NCBI GenBank assembly: GCA_964615935.1
Contig: CAZTTG010000136.1
Location: 1-12,134 of the forward strand
From: CAZTTG01 sp964615935
Lineage (GTDB): Bacteria > Planctomycetota > UBA1135 > GCA-002686595
Reading direction: 5' to 3'
DNA length: 12,134 nucleotides
The notes beneath the pieces were generated by a model. That model was not told the DNA's origin. It worked only from the letters and a program-made list of their open reading frames with translations, and did no database searches. Below, one piece after another: positions 1 to 6,254 of this stretch (position 1 is the first letter of the stretch; every line of letters starts with the position of its first letter). The translations under genes and the position numbers were made by a program.

Positions 1-56
1 GCGCCGGGGGGCCGGTCCAGAGGTCCCGCGCGCGAACGGGGCCCCGGAAAGCCCGT

Positions 57-91
57 CAGAGGGCAGAGGGCAGAGGGCAGAGGACAGAAAA
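57..91. repeat. Short tandem repeat, CAGAGGG units
   Basis: Three perfect copies of CAGAGGG (57-77) are followed by CAGAGGA (78-84) and a decayed CAGAAAA (85-91). It is a small 7-bp tandem repeat in the non-coding region upstream of selD. A 7-bp unit can vary by strand slippage. It is about 200 bp from the selD start, so a regulatory role is not implied. Confidence 0.85.
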
Positions 92-194
92 CCCGCTGAC
101 CCGCAGACCCGACCCCAGCTCCACTGCGGCACTCGGGCGAGATTCTCGCGAATCCACCCGCAACCATCGCCTGCCCCGGGCATCCTCACTGGGC

Positions 195-211
195 GGTGGG
201 GCCCGGTGGAT
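195..211 (+). repeat. 17-bp element upstream of selD (copy 1)
   Basis: The sequence GGTGGGGCCCGGTGGAT is identical to 2959-2975. Internally it is GGTGG-N5-GGTGG, a direct repeat with a 10-bp period (one helical turn), as in some activator sites. It ends 41 bp before the candidate selD -35 box. The other copy lies upstream of selC, so it may be a shared regulatory site of the selenocysteine genes. That function is inferred from position only. Confidence 0.45.
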
Positions 212-252
212 GCGCCTCAGCGCCGCGGAGCCAGGACCCCGAATCGCCCAGG

Positions 253-280
253 TTGATCCCAGGCGACACCGGGCTATCCT
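253..280 (+). promoter_or_regulatory. Candidate sigma70-type promoter of selD
   Basis: TTGATC (253-258) is followed by a 16-bp spacer and TATCCT (275-280), each matching 4 of 6 consensus bases. Transcription would start near 287, leaving a leader of only about 8 nt before the ATG at 295. No Shine-Dalgarno is visible upstream of that ATG. A CCCAGG direct repeat overlaps the -35. Predicted from sequence only. Confidence 0.4.
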
Positions 281-294
281 GACCGCCCATCACC

Positions 295-1359
295 ATGGCC
301 ACCTCGGAGAACAAACGGCTCACGTCCTACGCCAGCTGCGCCGGCTGAGCGGGCAAGATGCCTCAAGGGCGGCTCTCGCAGGTGCTGCGAGGGCTCGATA
401 TAGGGACGGACGACCGACTGCTGGTCGGACCCCAGACCCTGGACGACGCCGGCGTCGTCCTGCTGGGGCAGGACGAGGGTCTGCCCCCGGGGAGCCGCGT
501 GGCCCTGGTCCAGACCGTGGACTTCTTCCAGCCGGTCGTCGACGACCCGTGGTTCTACGGGGCCATCGCCGCGGCCAACGCGATCTCGGACGTGTACGCC
601 ATGGGCGGACGACCGATCAGCGTCCTGAACCTGGCGAGCTTCCCGAAGGGCTTCCCCGATGACTGGCTGCGGGAGATCCTGAGGGGCGGCTTCGACAAGG
701 TCGCCGAATCGGGGGCCGTGGTGGCCGGCGGGCACACCGTGGATGGGGAGATCCTGTTCGGCTTCGCCGTCACCGGGGTCGTGGATGCCGATCGCGTGGC
801 CGCCAATGCCGGCGCTCGGGCGGGAGACGCGGTCTACCTGACCAAGCCCATCGGCATGGGAGCGATGACCACCGCCGGGATGAAGGGCAAGATCGGCTGG
901 GAGGAGATCGAGCCCGCGGCCCGGCAGATGGCCGAGCTCAACCGCTCGGCGGCCGAGGCCATGGATGCCGCCGGCTTCGACGCCTGCACCGACGTCACCG
1001 GCTTCGGGCTCCTGGGGCACGCGCACACGGTCGCGCAGGCCAGCGACGTCTGCATGCGTATTCACGCGAGCGAGGTTCCCGTGTTCGAGGGAGCCCTGCC
1101 GCTGGCGCGCCAGGGGCTGCTCTCCGGTGGGGCCAAGCGAGGTCGCGCCAACCTGGCCCAGGGAGTCGCCATTCCAGAACACCTGGAGGAGGCGCTCGTC
1201 GACCTCTTCTTCGATGCCGAGACCTCGGGCGGCCTCCTGATCGCGGTCCCCCCCGACCAGGCCGGTGACCTGGAGGCCGAGCTGGCCCGCCGCGAGGTGC
1301 CGGTGGCCCGTATCGGAGAGTGCGTCGAGCCCGAAGGGCCCCGGGTCGAGCTCCTCTGA
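295..1359 (+). CDS. selD: Selenide, water dikinase (selenophosphate synthetase), selenocysteine-containing
   Basis: SelD makes selenophosphate from selenide and ATP in the cytoplasm; this is the selenium donor for Sec-tRNA synthesis. The frame opens at ATG 295, just after an in-frame stop (280-282), and reads through TGA at 346-348 (codon 18). The context is SCAG-U-AGK, matching the Cys17/Lys20 region of E. coli SelD with Sec at the catalytic position and Lys21 conserved. Further SelD marks are the LDDAG metal-site region (Asp50, Asp51), TVDFF (Asp76), AGGHTVDG, TDVTGFGLLGH (Asp233) and DAETSGGLL (Asp307). With Sec read through it is 354 residues, the normal family size. The tRNA-Sec gene at 3091 supports recoding. 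Starting at ATG 358 would delete the catalytic Sec and Lys. No Shine-Dalgarno is evident. The next gene follows after 38 nt and is probably co-transcribed. Confidence 0.95.
346..348 (+). other. In-frame TGA recoded as selenocysteine (Sec18 of SelD)
   Basis: This TGA lies between Gly17 and Ala19 of a frame that is SelD-like on both sides. It aligns with the catalytic Cys/Sec of the family. Some known SelD proteins carry Sec here, and the cognate UCA tRNA is encoded in the same window. A sequencing error or nonsense mutation (for example from TGC) is the alternative, but it fits less well because of the downstream hairpin and selC. Confidence 0.9.
371..395 (+). promoter_or_regulatory. Candidate bacterial SECIS hairpin in selD mRNA
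   Basis: Bases 371-381 pair with 385-395 in an 11-bp stem (two G-U pairs) closed by the loop GUG at 382-384. If the top G-C pair opens, the loop is GGUGC. The loop begins 34 nt after the Sec codon and starts with G. As I remember the reported bacterial SECIS range (a loop roughly 16-37 nt from the UGA, with a G among its first bases), this fits at the far end. SelB would bind it to recruit Sec-tRNA. The stem is read directly from the sequence; the function is inferred. Confidence 0.6.
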
Positions 1360-1397
1360 GATCGGACGCCGCCGGCGCGCATCCCACCGGGCAGGTC

Positions 1398-2888
1398 ATG
1401 TTCAAGCCTCAAGAGGGGATCGGACGCTACGGAACCTCGGTCCCCGGACCACCGTGGATCCTGGGCCACCGCGGAGCGCCCCGGGAGGCCCCCGAGAACA
1501 CCCTGTCCGGCCTGCAGCTCGCGATGGCGCTGGGCCTGGACGGCTTCGAGTACGACCTGCGCACCTGCGCCACCGGCGAGCCGATCCTCCTGCACGACGA
1601 GACCCTCGACCGCACGACCAACGCGCGCGGCACCCTCGACGAGCGCACCCTGCCCGAGCTCTTCGGCGTCGACGCCGGGAGCTGGTTCGACCAGCGCTTC
1701 GCGGGGGAGCCCCTGCCGCTCCTCTCCGAGGTGCTGGAGATCGAGGGTCCCGCCGTCGGCAAGCTGCCCCAGCACATGATCGAGCTGAAGGAGGACGGGC
1801 TGGTGGCCGAGGTGGCGCGCCAGCTGGCCGAGCGCGGGCGGCAGATGACGGTCCGCGTGGCCTCCTCCAGCCGGCGCACCTGCCTGGAGGCCCGCGACGC
1901 CGGGCTGGTCGCCATGCTGCTCGCGCGCGAGGCCAACCGGGACGACCTGCTCTTCGCGCGGGACGAGAGGCTGGCCGCCGTCTGCGTGAAGGGTCGCGGC
2001 TGGGAGGCCCCGGACGGAGAGGAGTCCTGGCCTTGCGAGCGCTGGGCCTGGTCGGTCGACGAGCCCGCCGATCTCATCGCGGCCTGCCGCGCCCCGCTCA
2101 ACGCCTTCAACACCAACGAGCCGCTGCGCGCGCTGGCGACGCGGGCTCTGGTCACCCTGGCCCCCGACGACGACGCCCCCTATCCGGTCCAGGCCCCCGT
2201 TCTGACGGTCGAGCCGGGCGGGCTTTCGGGAGGCCGCGGCGAGTGGTGCGGGCAGTGGGAGGTGAACGCCCTCGTGCGCAATCCCTTCGGCTTCAAGGTG
2301 CGCGTCCTGTGCGGCCTGCGCGTGCGCCGCGGGGCCTTCGAGGTGGAGGGGCTGCCGGCCGCGATCGAGCTCCCGCCCGGGGCGCAGGGCGAGCTCGCCT
2401 TCCAGCTCACGGGGGGATCCTGGAGCCCGGGCGGGGATCCCCTCCTCGAGGCGCACTACCGGTGGAGGAAGGGGCCCGGCCGCCCGGCCGAGGGCCTGTG
2501 CCTGGACGCCCCCCTGCACCGCCGCCGGGAGCTCGTCCTGCGCGCCGAGGCCGTCCGGCTACCCATGCTGCGCGAGAGCCCCCTCGCCGGCGACGCCTCG
2601 ATGAGCGTGCGCCGCCACGGCCGCTACCTCCTGGTGTCGATCGAGAACCCGGGCGCCCTCGAGGCGGCGCGCACCATCGTGCACCTCGACGGACGCACCC
2701 ATCGCGGGGGTCGCGGCATTCGCCTGATCCTGCCCGAGGACTTCGATTCCGGCGAGGGGCTTCCCTTCAGCTGCGGGATGGAGGGACGCGAGGCCGGCCG
2801 TCGCCGCGTTCGCCGTTGGGCGGGCGCGGTGCCGTCGGAGCTCGACGCCGGGGCGGCCGGCTGGCTGCTGCCGGGCGCGCGGGCCTGA
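1398..2888 (+). CDS. Glycerophosphodiester phosphodiesterase family protein with unknown C-terminal half
   Basis: Residues 20 to about 255 form a GDPD/PI-PLC-like TIM-barrel domain. It shows GHRG (His24, Arg25), PENT, the metal pair in EYDLR (Glu51, Asp53), LLHDETLDRTTN (second catalytic His66) and IELKE (Glu129). WSVDEP and NTNEP match the late-barrel motifs of the family. Such enzymes split glycerophosphodiesters into glycerol-3-phosphate and an alcohol. Residues about 260-496 are not part of a standard GDPD. They look beta-rich, with alternating hydrophobic stretches such as VNALVRNPFGFKVRVLCGL and RYLLVSIENP, perhaps two sandwich domains; I cannot assign them to a family. No signal peptide is seen, so the location is probably cytoplasmic. 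ATG 1398 is chosen because it precedes the domain and leaves a 38-nt gap after selD. A GTG at 1320 would overlap selD. The substrate and any tie to selenium are unknown. Confidence 0.85.
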   Translation: MFKPQEGIGRYGTSVPGPPWILGHRGAPREAPENTLSGLQLAMALGLDGFEYDLRTCATGEPILLHDETLDRTTNARGTLDERTLPELFGVDAGSWFDQRFAGEPLPLLSEVLEIEGPAVGKLPQHMIELKEDGLVAEVARQLAERGRQMTVRVASSSRRTCLEARDAGLVAMLLAREANRDDLLFARDERLAAVCVKGRGWEAPDGEESWPCERWAWSVDEPADLIAACRAPLNAFNTNEPLRALATRALVTLAPDDDAPYPVQAPVLTVEPGGLSGGRGEWCGQWEVNALVRNPFGFKVRVLCGLRVRRGAFEVEGLPAAIELPPGAQGELAFQLTGGSWSPGGDPLLEAHYRWRKGPGRPAEGLCLDAPLHRRRELVLRAEAVRLPMLRESPLAGDASMSVRRHGRYLLVSIENPGALEAARTIVHLDGRTHRGGRGIRLILPEDFDSGEGLPFSCGMEGREAGRRRVRRWAGAVPSELDAGAAGWLLPGARA

Positions 2889-2907
2889 GGCAGCGGCGCT
2901 CGCTGCC
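2889..2907 (+). terminator. Candidate hairpin terminator after the GDPD gene
   Basis: GGCAGCG (2889-2895) pairs perfectly with CGCTGCC (2901-2907) around a 5-nt loop, starting immediately after the TGA stop. There is no T-run behind it, only a C-rich tract, so termination efficiency is uncertain. It separates the selD operon from selC. Confidence 0.4.
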
Positions 2908-2958
2908 GGCTTCCCCCGAAAGGACCGCAACCGGTGGCGTCCCGCCCAGTCCCCGGGT

Positions 2959-2975
2959 GGTGGGGCCCGGTGGAT
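2959..2975 (+). repeat. 17-bp element upstream of selC (copy 2)
   Basis: This is an exact copy of 195-211, GGTGGGGCCCGGTGGAT. Flanking bases are only loosely similar (a CxGGG-like stretch just before each copy), so the match is not part of a longer duplication. It ends 115 bp before the mature tRNA 5' end and 76 bp before the candidate selC -35. Confidence 0.45.
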
Positions 2976-3051
2976 AAGCCGATGGCGGCGCCCAGCGAGA
3001 TCTCCACGGCCCTCCCGCCCGGCGATCTCCCGCCCTTTTACGCTCAGCCCG

Positions 3052-3080
3052 TTGCGACCGCGCGGGGCCCCTGCTTCACT
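3052..3080 (+). promoter_or_regulatory. Candidate promoter of selC
   Basis: TTGCGA (3052-3057), a 17-bp spacer and TTCACT (3075-3080), the last preceded by an extended -10 TGC. The -10 matches only 3 of 6 bases. The start would be near 3087, giving a 4-nt leader before the tRNA, which is plausible for a single tRNA transcript. Weak prediction from sequence alone. Confidence 0.35.
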
Positions 3081-3090
3081 GTCCCCGGAC

Positions 3091-3188
3091 GGGAGCGGAT
3101 CGGTGCTGGTGTGCCGCCCGGCCTTCAAAGCCGGTTGGGTTCCGTGAACAGCGGGACCGGTGGGTTCGATTCCCATGCGCTCCCGCCA
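3091..3188 (+). tRNA. selC: tRNA-Sec (anticodon UCA)
   Basis: This 98-nt selenocysteine tRNA has an encoded CCA (3186-3188) and discriminator G3185. The anticodon TCA at 3125-3127 sits in loop CTTCAAA, closed by the 5-bp stem CCGGC/GCCGG. Sec-specific marks are a 6-bp D stem (3101-3106/3111-3116) with a 4-nt TGGT loop, a long variable arm of about 7 bp (3138-3144/3152-3158), and a 5-bp T stem (3160-3164/3172-3176) with loop TTCGATT. The 8-position acceptor stem has seven good pairs, but position 8 is a G-G mismatch (3098/3177). Bacterial tRNA-Sec normally has 8+5 pairs. The tRNA is charged with Ser, converted to Sec by SelA, and delivered by SelB; neither gene is in this window. Confidence 0.95.
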
Positions 3189-3234
3189 CTCGCCTCTCGG
3201 GAAGGGCGGTGCGGCCCGGGGCGGGGCATCCGTC

Positions 3235-4710
3235 TCACCTTCCGTGCGTCCGGGGCTCCACCCGCAGGGGATCCGCCTCCAGATAGGGCGCCAGGAGCGC
3301 GGTGAGCCGCGCGACCACGTCGGGGCGGTCGCTCCAGAGATTGGTGGTCTCGCCGGGATCGGCGGCCAGGTCGTAGAGCTGACCCCGCGGCCCGTCGGGG
3401 GTCGGCTCCACCCGGCGCGGCCGCGAGAAGCCTCCCGAGCCCAGGTGGGTGATCAGCTTCCAGTCGCCCTGACGGATCACCGAGGCGTCCGCCTTCAACA
3501 CCGTCGAGTCGCGAGTCGTCGGGGCGGCCGGGTCGAGGAGAACCGGGAGGAAGCTGTGGCTGTCCAGACCCGCGCCGGGCGGGAGGTGGGCGCCGACGAG
3601 CTCCGCGACGGTCGCCAGGAGGTCGGTGAAGCACAGCGTTCGGTCGCTGACCGAACCGGCCTCGACGCGGCCCGGCCAGCGCACCGCGAAGGGCATGCGG
3701 TGGCCGCCCTCCCAGGCGTCGCTCTTCATGCCGCGGAAGGGACCCGCGGAGCGGTGACCGGTGCGCTGGACGTCGGCCGGGTACCACACCGGGCCATTGT
3801 CGGAGGTGAAGAGGAACAGGGTGCGCTCCGCCCGGCCGGCGCGCTCGAGCGCGGCCAGGAGCTCGCCCACGGTGTCGTCGACCTGGGCGACGAAGTCGCC
3901 GTAGAGATCGGCTCCGCTGAGCCCCCGGAAGGACCCGTCGGGCAACCAGGGCGTGTGGGGCGCGGCCAGCGCCAGGTACAGGAAGAACGGCGTGTCTCCG
4001 TCGGCGGCCAGCTCGTCGATGCAGGCCACCGCCTCGCGAGCGAAGCGCGGGAGCACCTCGGCATGCTCGAAGCCGGGCGCGATGGCGCCCGCGCGCCAGA
4101 AGGCCCCCTGGATGTCGGTCCAGCCCTCCGTACCGCTGGCCTCGACGGTGCCGGTGGGCGGCGCCAGCGGAGTCCGGTCGCGGATGTAATAGTAGGGAGG
4201 GATGTCCAGCGAGGCGTGGATGCCGAAGAAGCGATCGAAGCCGCGGTCCACCGGGCCACCGCGAAGATCCCCGCCGTCCGTCCCCGGGCCCCCTTCGAAA
4301 CCCAGGTGCCACTTGCCCACCATGGCCGTGGCGTAGCCCTGCCGGCGCAGGAAGGAGGCCAGGGTCAGCTGGCCCGGCTCGATCACCGGCGCCTCGTTCG
4401 GATGGAAGCGCTGCGGACGGCACGGATAGCGGCCGGTCATCAGCCCGTAGCGAGACGGCACGCACCAGGCCCCCGGCGCGTGCGCGTCGGTGAAGCGCAT
4501 GCCCTCCCGCGCCAGGCGGTCGATGTGGGGCGTGGGGATCCGCGAGCGGGGATCGAAGCAGCGGGGGTCGCCGTAGCCCAGATCGTCGGCCAGGACGAGG
4601 ACGATGTCGGACAGGACGGCGTCGCCCCGCCGCTCGGCGGTCGAGCTGCATCCCGGGAGGACGAAGGGGGTGAGCAGACAGACGACGACGGGCATGAGGA
4701 TGCGCTGCAT
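3235..4710 (-). CDS. Sulfatase (arylsulfatase family), probable lipoprotein
   Basis: This 491-residue enzyme hydrolyses sulfate esters. The N-terminus is a hydrophobic signal ending in VLPGC (Cys21), a lipobox-like site although Pro at -2 is unusual; it probably anchors the protein outside the cytoplasmic membrane. Sulfatase marks are the metal ligands in LADDLGYGD (Asp42, Asp43), CVPSR (Cys83, the formylglycine precursor, with Arg87), GKWHLG (Lys133, His135), APHTPW, and TSDNG (Asp304, Asn305). QGDWKLI and LYDLAADPGETTNL are typical C-terminal sulfatase features. Cys83 must be oxidised by a formylglycine-generating enzyme not encoded here. It is divergent from the next sulfatase across 77 bp and convergent with selC. 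There is no Shine-Dalgarno; TAGCCT lies 6 nt before the ATG, hinting at a leaderless mRNA. The substrate cannot be told from sequence. Confidence 0.93.
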   Translation of the reverse strand: MQRILMPVVVCLLTPFVLPGCSSTAERRGDAVLSDIVLVLADDLGYGDPRCFDPRSRIPTPHIDRLAREGMRFTDAHAPGAWCVPSRYGLMTGRYPCRPQRFHPNEAPVIEPGQLTLASFLRRQGYATAMVGKWHLGFEGGPGTDGGDLRGGPVDRGFDRFFGIHASLDIPPYYYIRDRTPLAPPTGTVEASGTEGWTDIQGAFWRAGAIAPGFEHAEVLPRFAREAVACIDELAADGDTPFFLYLALAAPHTPWLPDGSFRGLSGADLYGDFVAQVDDTVGELLAALERAGRAERTLFLFTSDNGPVWYPADVQRTGHRSAGPFRGMKSDAWEGGHRMPFAVRWPGRVEAGSVSDRTLCFTDLLATVAELVGAHLPPGAGLDSHSFLPVLLDPAAPTTRDSTVLKADASVIRQGDWKLITHLGSGGFSRPRRVEPTPDGPRGQLYDLAADPGETTNLWSDRPDVVARLTALLAPYLEADPLRVEPRTHGR

Positions 4711-4787
4711 GCGGGGAGGCTAGCAGACTCCCGGCCGGGGCGTCGCGTGCCCTGGACCAGGACCCCACCCCGGCCCAGACTGTTCCC
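4711..4787. promoter_or_regulatory. Divergent promoter region between two sulfatases
   Basis: This 77-bp gap must carry both sulfatase promoters. On the minus strand TAGCCT (complement of 4717-4722) is a -10-like hexamer 6 nt before the ATG, with a weak -35 candidate GCGACG 18 bp further upstream. On the plus strand CAGACT (4776-4781), also 6 nt before the ATG at 4788, keeps only the A2 and T6 of a -10. Neither gene has a Shine-Dalgarno. Shared regulation is likely from the geometry. Confidence 0.45.
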
Positions 4788-6176
4788 ATGAAAGCACCGC
4801 AGTGGACCGCCCTCCTCCTGGCCGCCGCGGCCGCCTCCACCGTCGCCTGCCGGTCGAGCTCCAGCCGGCCGCCCGCTCCCGCCGGGGAGGACCGCCCCCC
4901 CAACGTCGTCATCGTCTTCACCGACGACCAGGGCTACGGCGACCTCTCCTGCTTCGGCCACCCGACCATCCACACCCCGCACATCGACTCGCTCGCCGCG
5001 AACGGCGCCAAGCTCACCCAGTTCTACGTCGCCTCGCCCGTCTGCTCGCCCTCGCGGGCCGCGCTGCTCACCGGCTGCTACCCCCGGCGGGTGGGGATGC
5101 ACGAGCACGTCGTCTTCCCCCCCTACGACTACGGCCTGCACCCGGACGAGCTCACCCTCGCCGATCTCCTGCGCGCCCAGGGCTACGCCACCGCCTGCTT
5201 CGGCAAGTGGCACCTCGGCCATCGGCGCGGGCTGCTGCCCACCGACCAGGGCTTCGACACCTTCTTCGGCGTGCCCTACTCGAACGACATGGCGCAGTAC
5301 CACCGCCAGCCGGACAACCAGTACGACTTCCGGCTGCCGCTGATGCGCGACGAGGAGGTGATCGAGTGGGAGCCCGACCAGCACCTCCTCACCCGACGCT
5401 ACACCGAGGAGGCGGTCGCCTTCATCGAGGCGCAGGGCGAGCGACCGTTCTTCGTCTACCTGCCGCACTCGATGCCCCACATCCCGATCTACGCCTCGGA
5501 GGACTTCGAGGGCCGGAGCCCGCGCGGGCTGTACGGCGACGTCATCGAGGAGATCGACTGGAGCGTGGGCCAGCTGGTCGCGGCGCTGGAGCGGAACGGG
5601 CTCCTCGACGACACGCTGATCGTGTTCACCAGCGACAACGGCCCCTGGCTGCAGTTCAAGGCCAACGGCGGCTCCGCCGGGCTGCTGCGCGGCGGCAAGG
5701 GCACCAACTGGGAGGGTGGGCAGCGGGTGCCCTGCGTGGCGCACTGGCCCGACGGGATCCCCGCGGGGCAGGTCCTGCGCGAGGTGGTGACGGCGATGGA
5801 CCTCCTGCCCACCATCGCCGCGCTGGTCGGCGCCGAGCTGCCCGACGGGCGCGAGATCGACGGGCACGACGTCGGCGCCCTGCTGCGGGGCGAGCCGGGG
5901 GCGAGCTCCCCGACCGTGGACTTCCTCTACTACACATCGAAGGGAGCGCTCGCCGGCATCCGCCGCGGTCCGTGGAAGCTGCTGCTCGATCCCGGAGAGC
6001 TCTACCACCTCGAGCACGACGTCTCGGAGGAGCGGGACGCGGCCGAGAAGCACCCCGAGCTGGTCCAGGAGCTGCGCGAGCTGGCCCTCGCCCGGGACGC
6101 GGAGATCGCCGAGCACGCGCGAACGGTGCTGGTGGTGGAGGAGAGGGTCTTCGATCCGCAGCGACCCGAGGGGTAG
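4788..6176 (+). CDS. Sulfatase (arylsulfatase A-like), probable lipoprotein
   Basis: This 462-residue sulfatase is of a different subtype from its divergent neighbour. The signal peptide has an Ala-rich hydrophobic core ending in the lipobox STVAC (Cys21), followed by a Ser/Pro linker. Catalytic features are FTDDQGYGD (Asp46, Asp47), CSPSR (Cys86 for formylglycine, Arg90), GKWHLGH (Lys140, His142), HSMPH and FTSDNGPW (Asp283, Asn284). KGTNWEGGQRVPCVAHWP and RRGPWKLLLD complete the usual order. It should cleave sulfate esters at the cell surface or in the periplasm. It needs an external formylglycine-generating enzyme. The C-terminal tail after ELYHLEHDVSEERDAAEKHP is short. The start is fixed by the signal peptide. 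No Shine-Dalgarno is seen. Confidence 0.94.
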   Translation: MKAPQWTALLLAAAAASTVACRSSSSRPPAPAGEDRPPNVVIVFTDDQGYGDLSCFGHPTIHTPHIDSLAANGAKLTQFYVASPVCSPSRAALLTGCYPRRVGMHEHVVFPPYDYGLHPDELTLADLLRAQGYATACFGKWHLGHRRGLLPTDQGFDTFFGVPYSNDMAQYHRQPDNQYDFRLPLMRDEEVIEWEPDQHLLTRRYTEEAVAFIEAQGERPFFVYLPHSMPHIPIYASEDFEGRSPRGLYGDVIEEIDWSVGQLVAALERNGLLDDTLIVFTSDNGPWLQFKANGGSAGLLRGGKGTNWEGGQRVPCVAHWPDGIPAGQVLREVVTAMDLLPTIAALVGAELPDGREIDGHDVGALLRGEPGASSPTVDFLYYTSKGALAGIRRGPWKLLLDPGELYHLEHDVSEERDAAEKHPELVQELRELALARDAEIAEHARTVLVVEERVFDPQRPEG

Positions 6177-6218
6177 CGCCTCCCGCGAACCCGGCTCCTT
6201 CCCAGAATCGGGAGGCGC
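6176..6218. terminator. 10-bp inverted repeat after the sulfatase; possible terminator
   Basis: GCGCCTCCCG (6176-6185) and CGGGAGGCGC (6209-6218) are perfect reverse complements separated by 23 nt. The left arm begins at the last base of the sulfatase stop codon. The long loop and absence of a T-run make it a weak intrinsic terminator. It could instead be a protein-binding palindrome upstream of the acetyltransferase genes; the loop holds a -10-like CAGAAT (6203-6208). Confidence 0.35.
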
Positions 6219-6254
6219 CGCGCGGCTGGCTCACGGGTGGGGAGATCGCGGCCG

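Larger units (their letters stand above)
1..294. other. Upstream non-coding stretch, no recognisable gene
   Basis: This stretch precedes selD. Two plus-strand frames stay open by base composition, but I recognise no protein in any frame and cannot tell whether the first few dozen bases are the end of a neighbouring gene. It contains a 7-bp tandem repeat (57-91), a 17-bp element (195-211) repeated upstream of selC, and a candidate promoter (253-280). A direct repeat CCCAGG (247-252 and 258-263, 11-bp period) overlaps the candidate -35 and could be an operator; this last point is speculation. Confidence 0.5.

Noticed and set aside
57..91. Short repeats as a CRISPR or attachment site
   Set aside because: The 7-bp units are directly contiguous without spacers, and no cas or integrase gene is present.
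358..1359. selD starting at the ATG after the TGA
   Set aside because: It loses the catalytic Sec and Lys; upstream codons 1-21 match the SelD N-terminus through the TGA.
2886..3305. Second Sec readthrough: frame stays open after the GDPD stop TGA
   Set aside because: The continuation is not protein-like and runs through selC; a hairpin immediately follows the stop. The frame stays open from GC bias.
4247..4260. Near-copy of the 17-bp element (GGTGGCCCGGTGGA on the minus strand)
   Set aside because: It is two bases shorter and lies inside sulfatase coding sequence, so it is best explained by codon composition.
3125..4921. A 598-codon minus-strand frame across the sulfatase
   Set aside because: It overlaps both the tRNA-Sec and the real minus-strand sulfatase in another frame and is Arg/Pro-rich without motifs.
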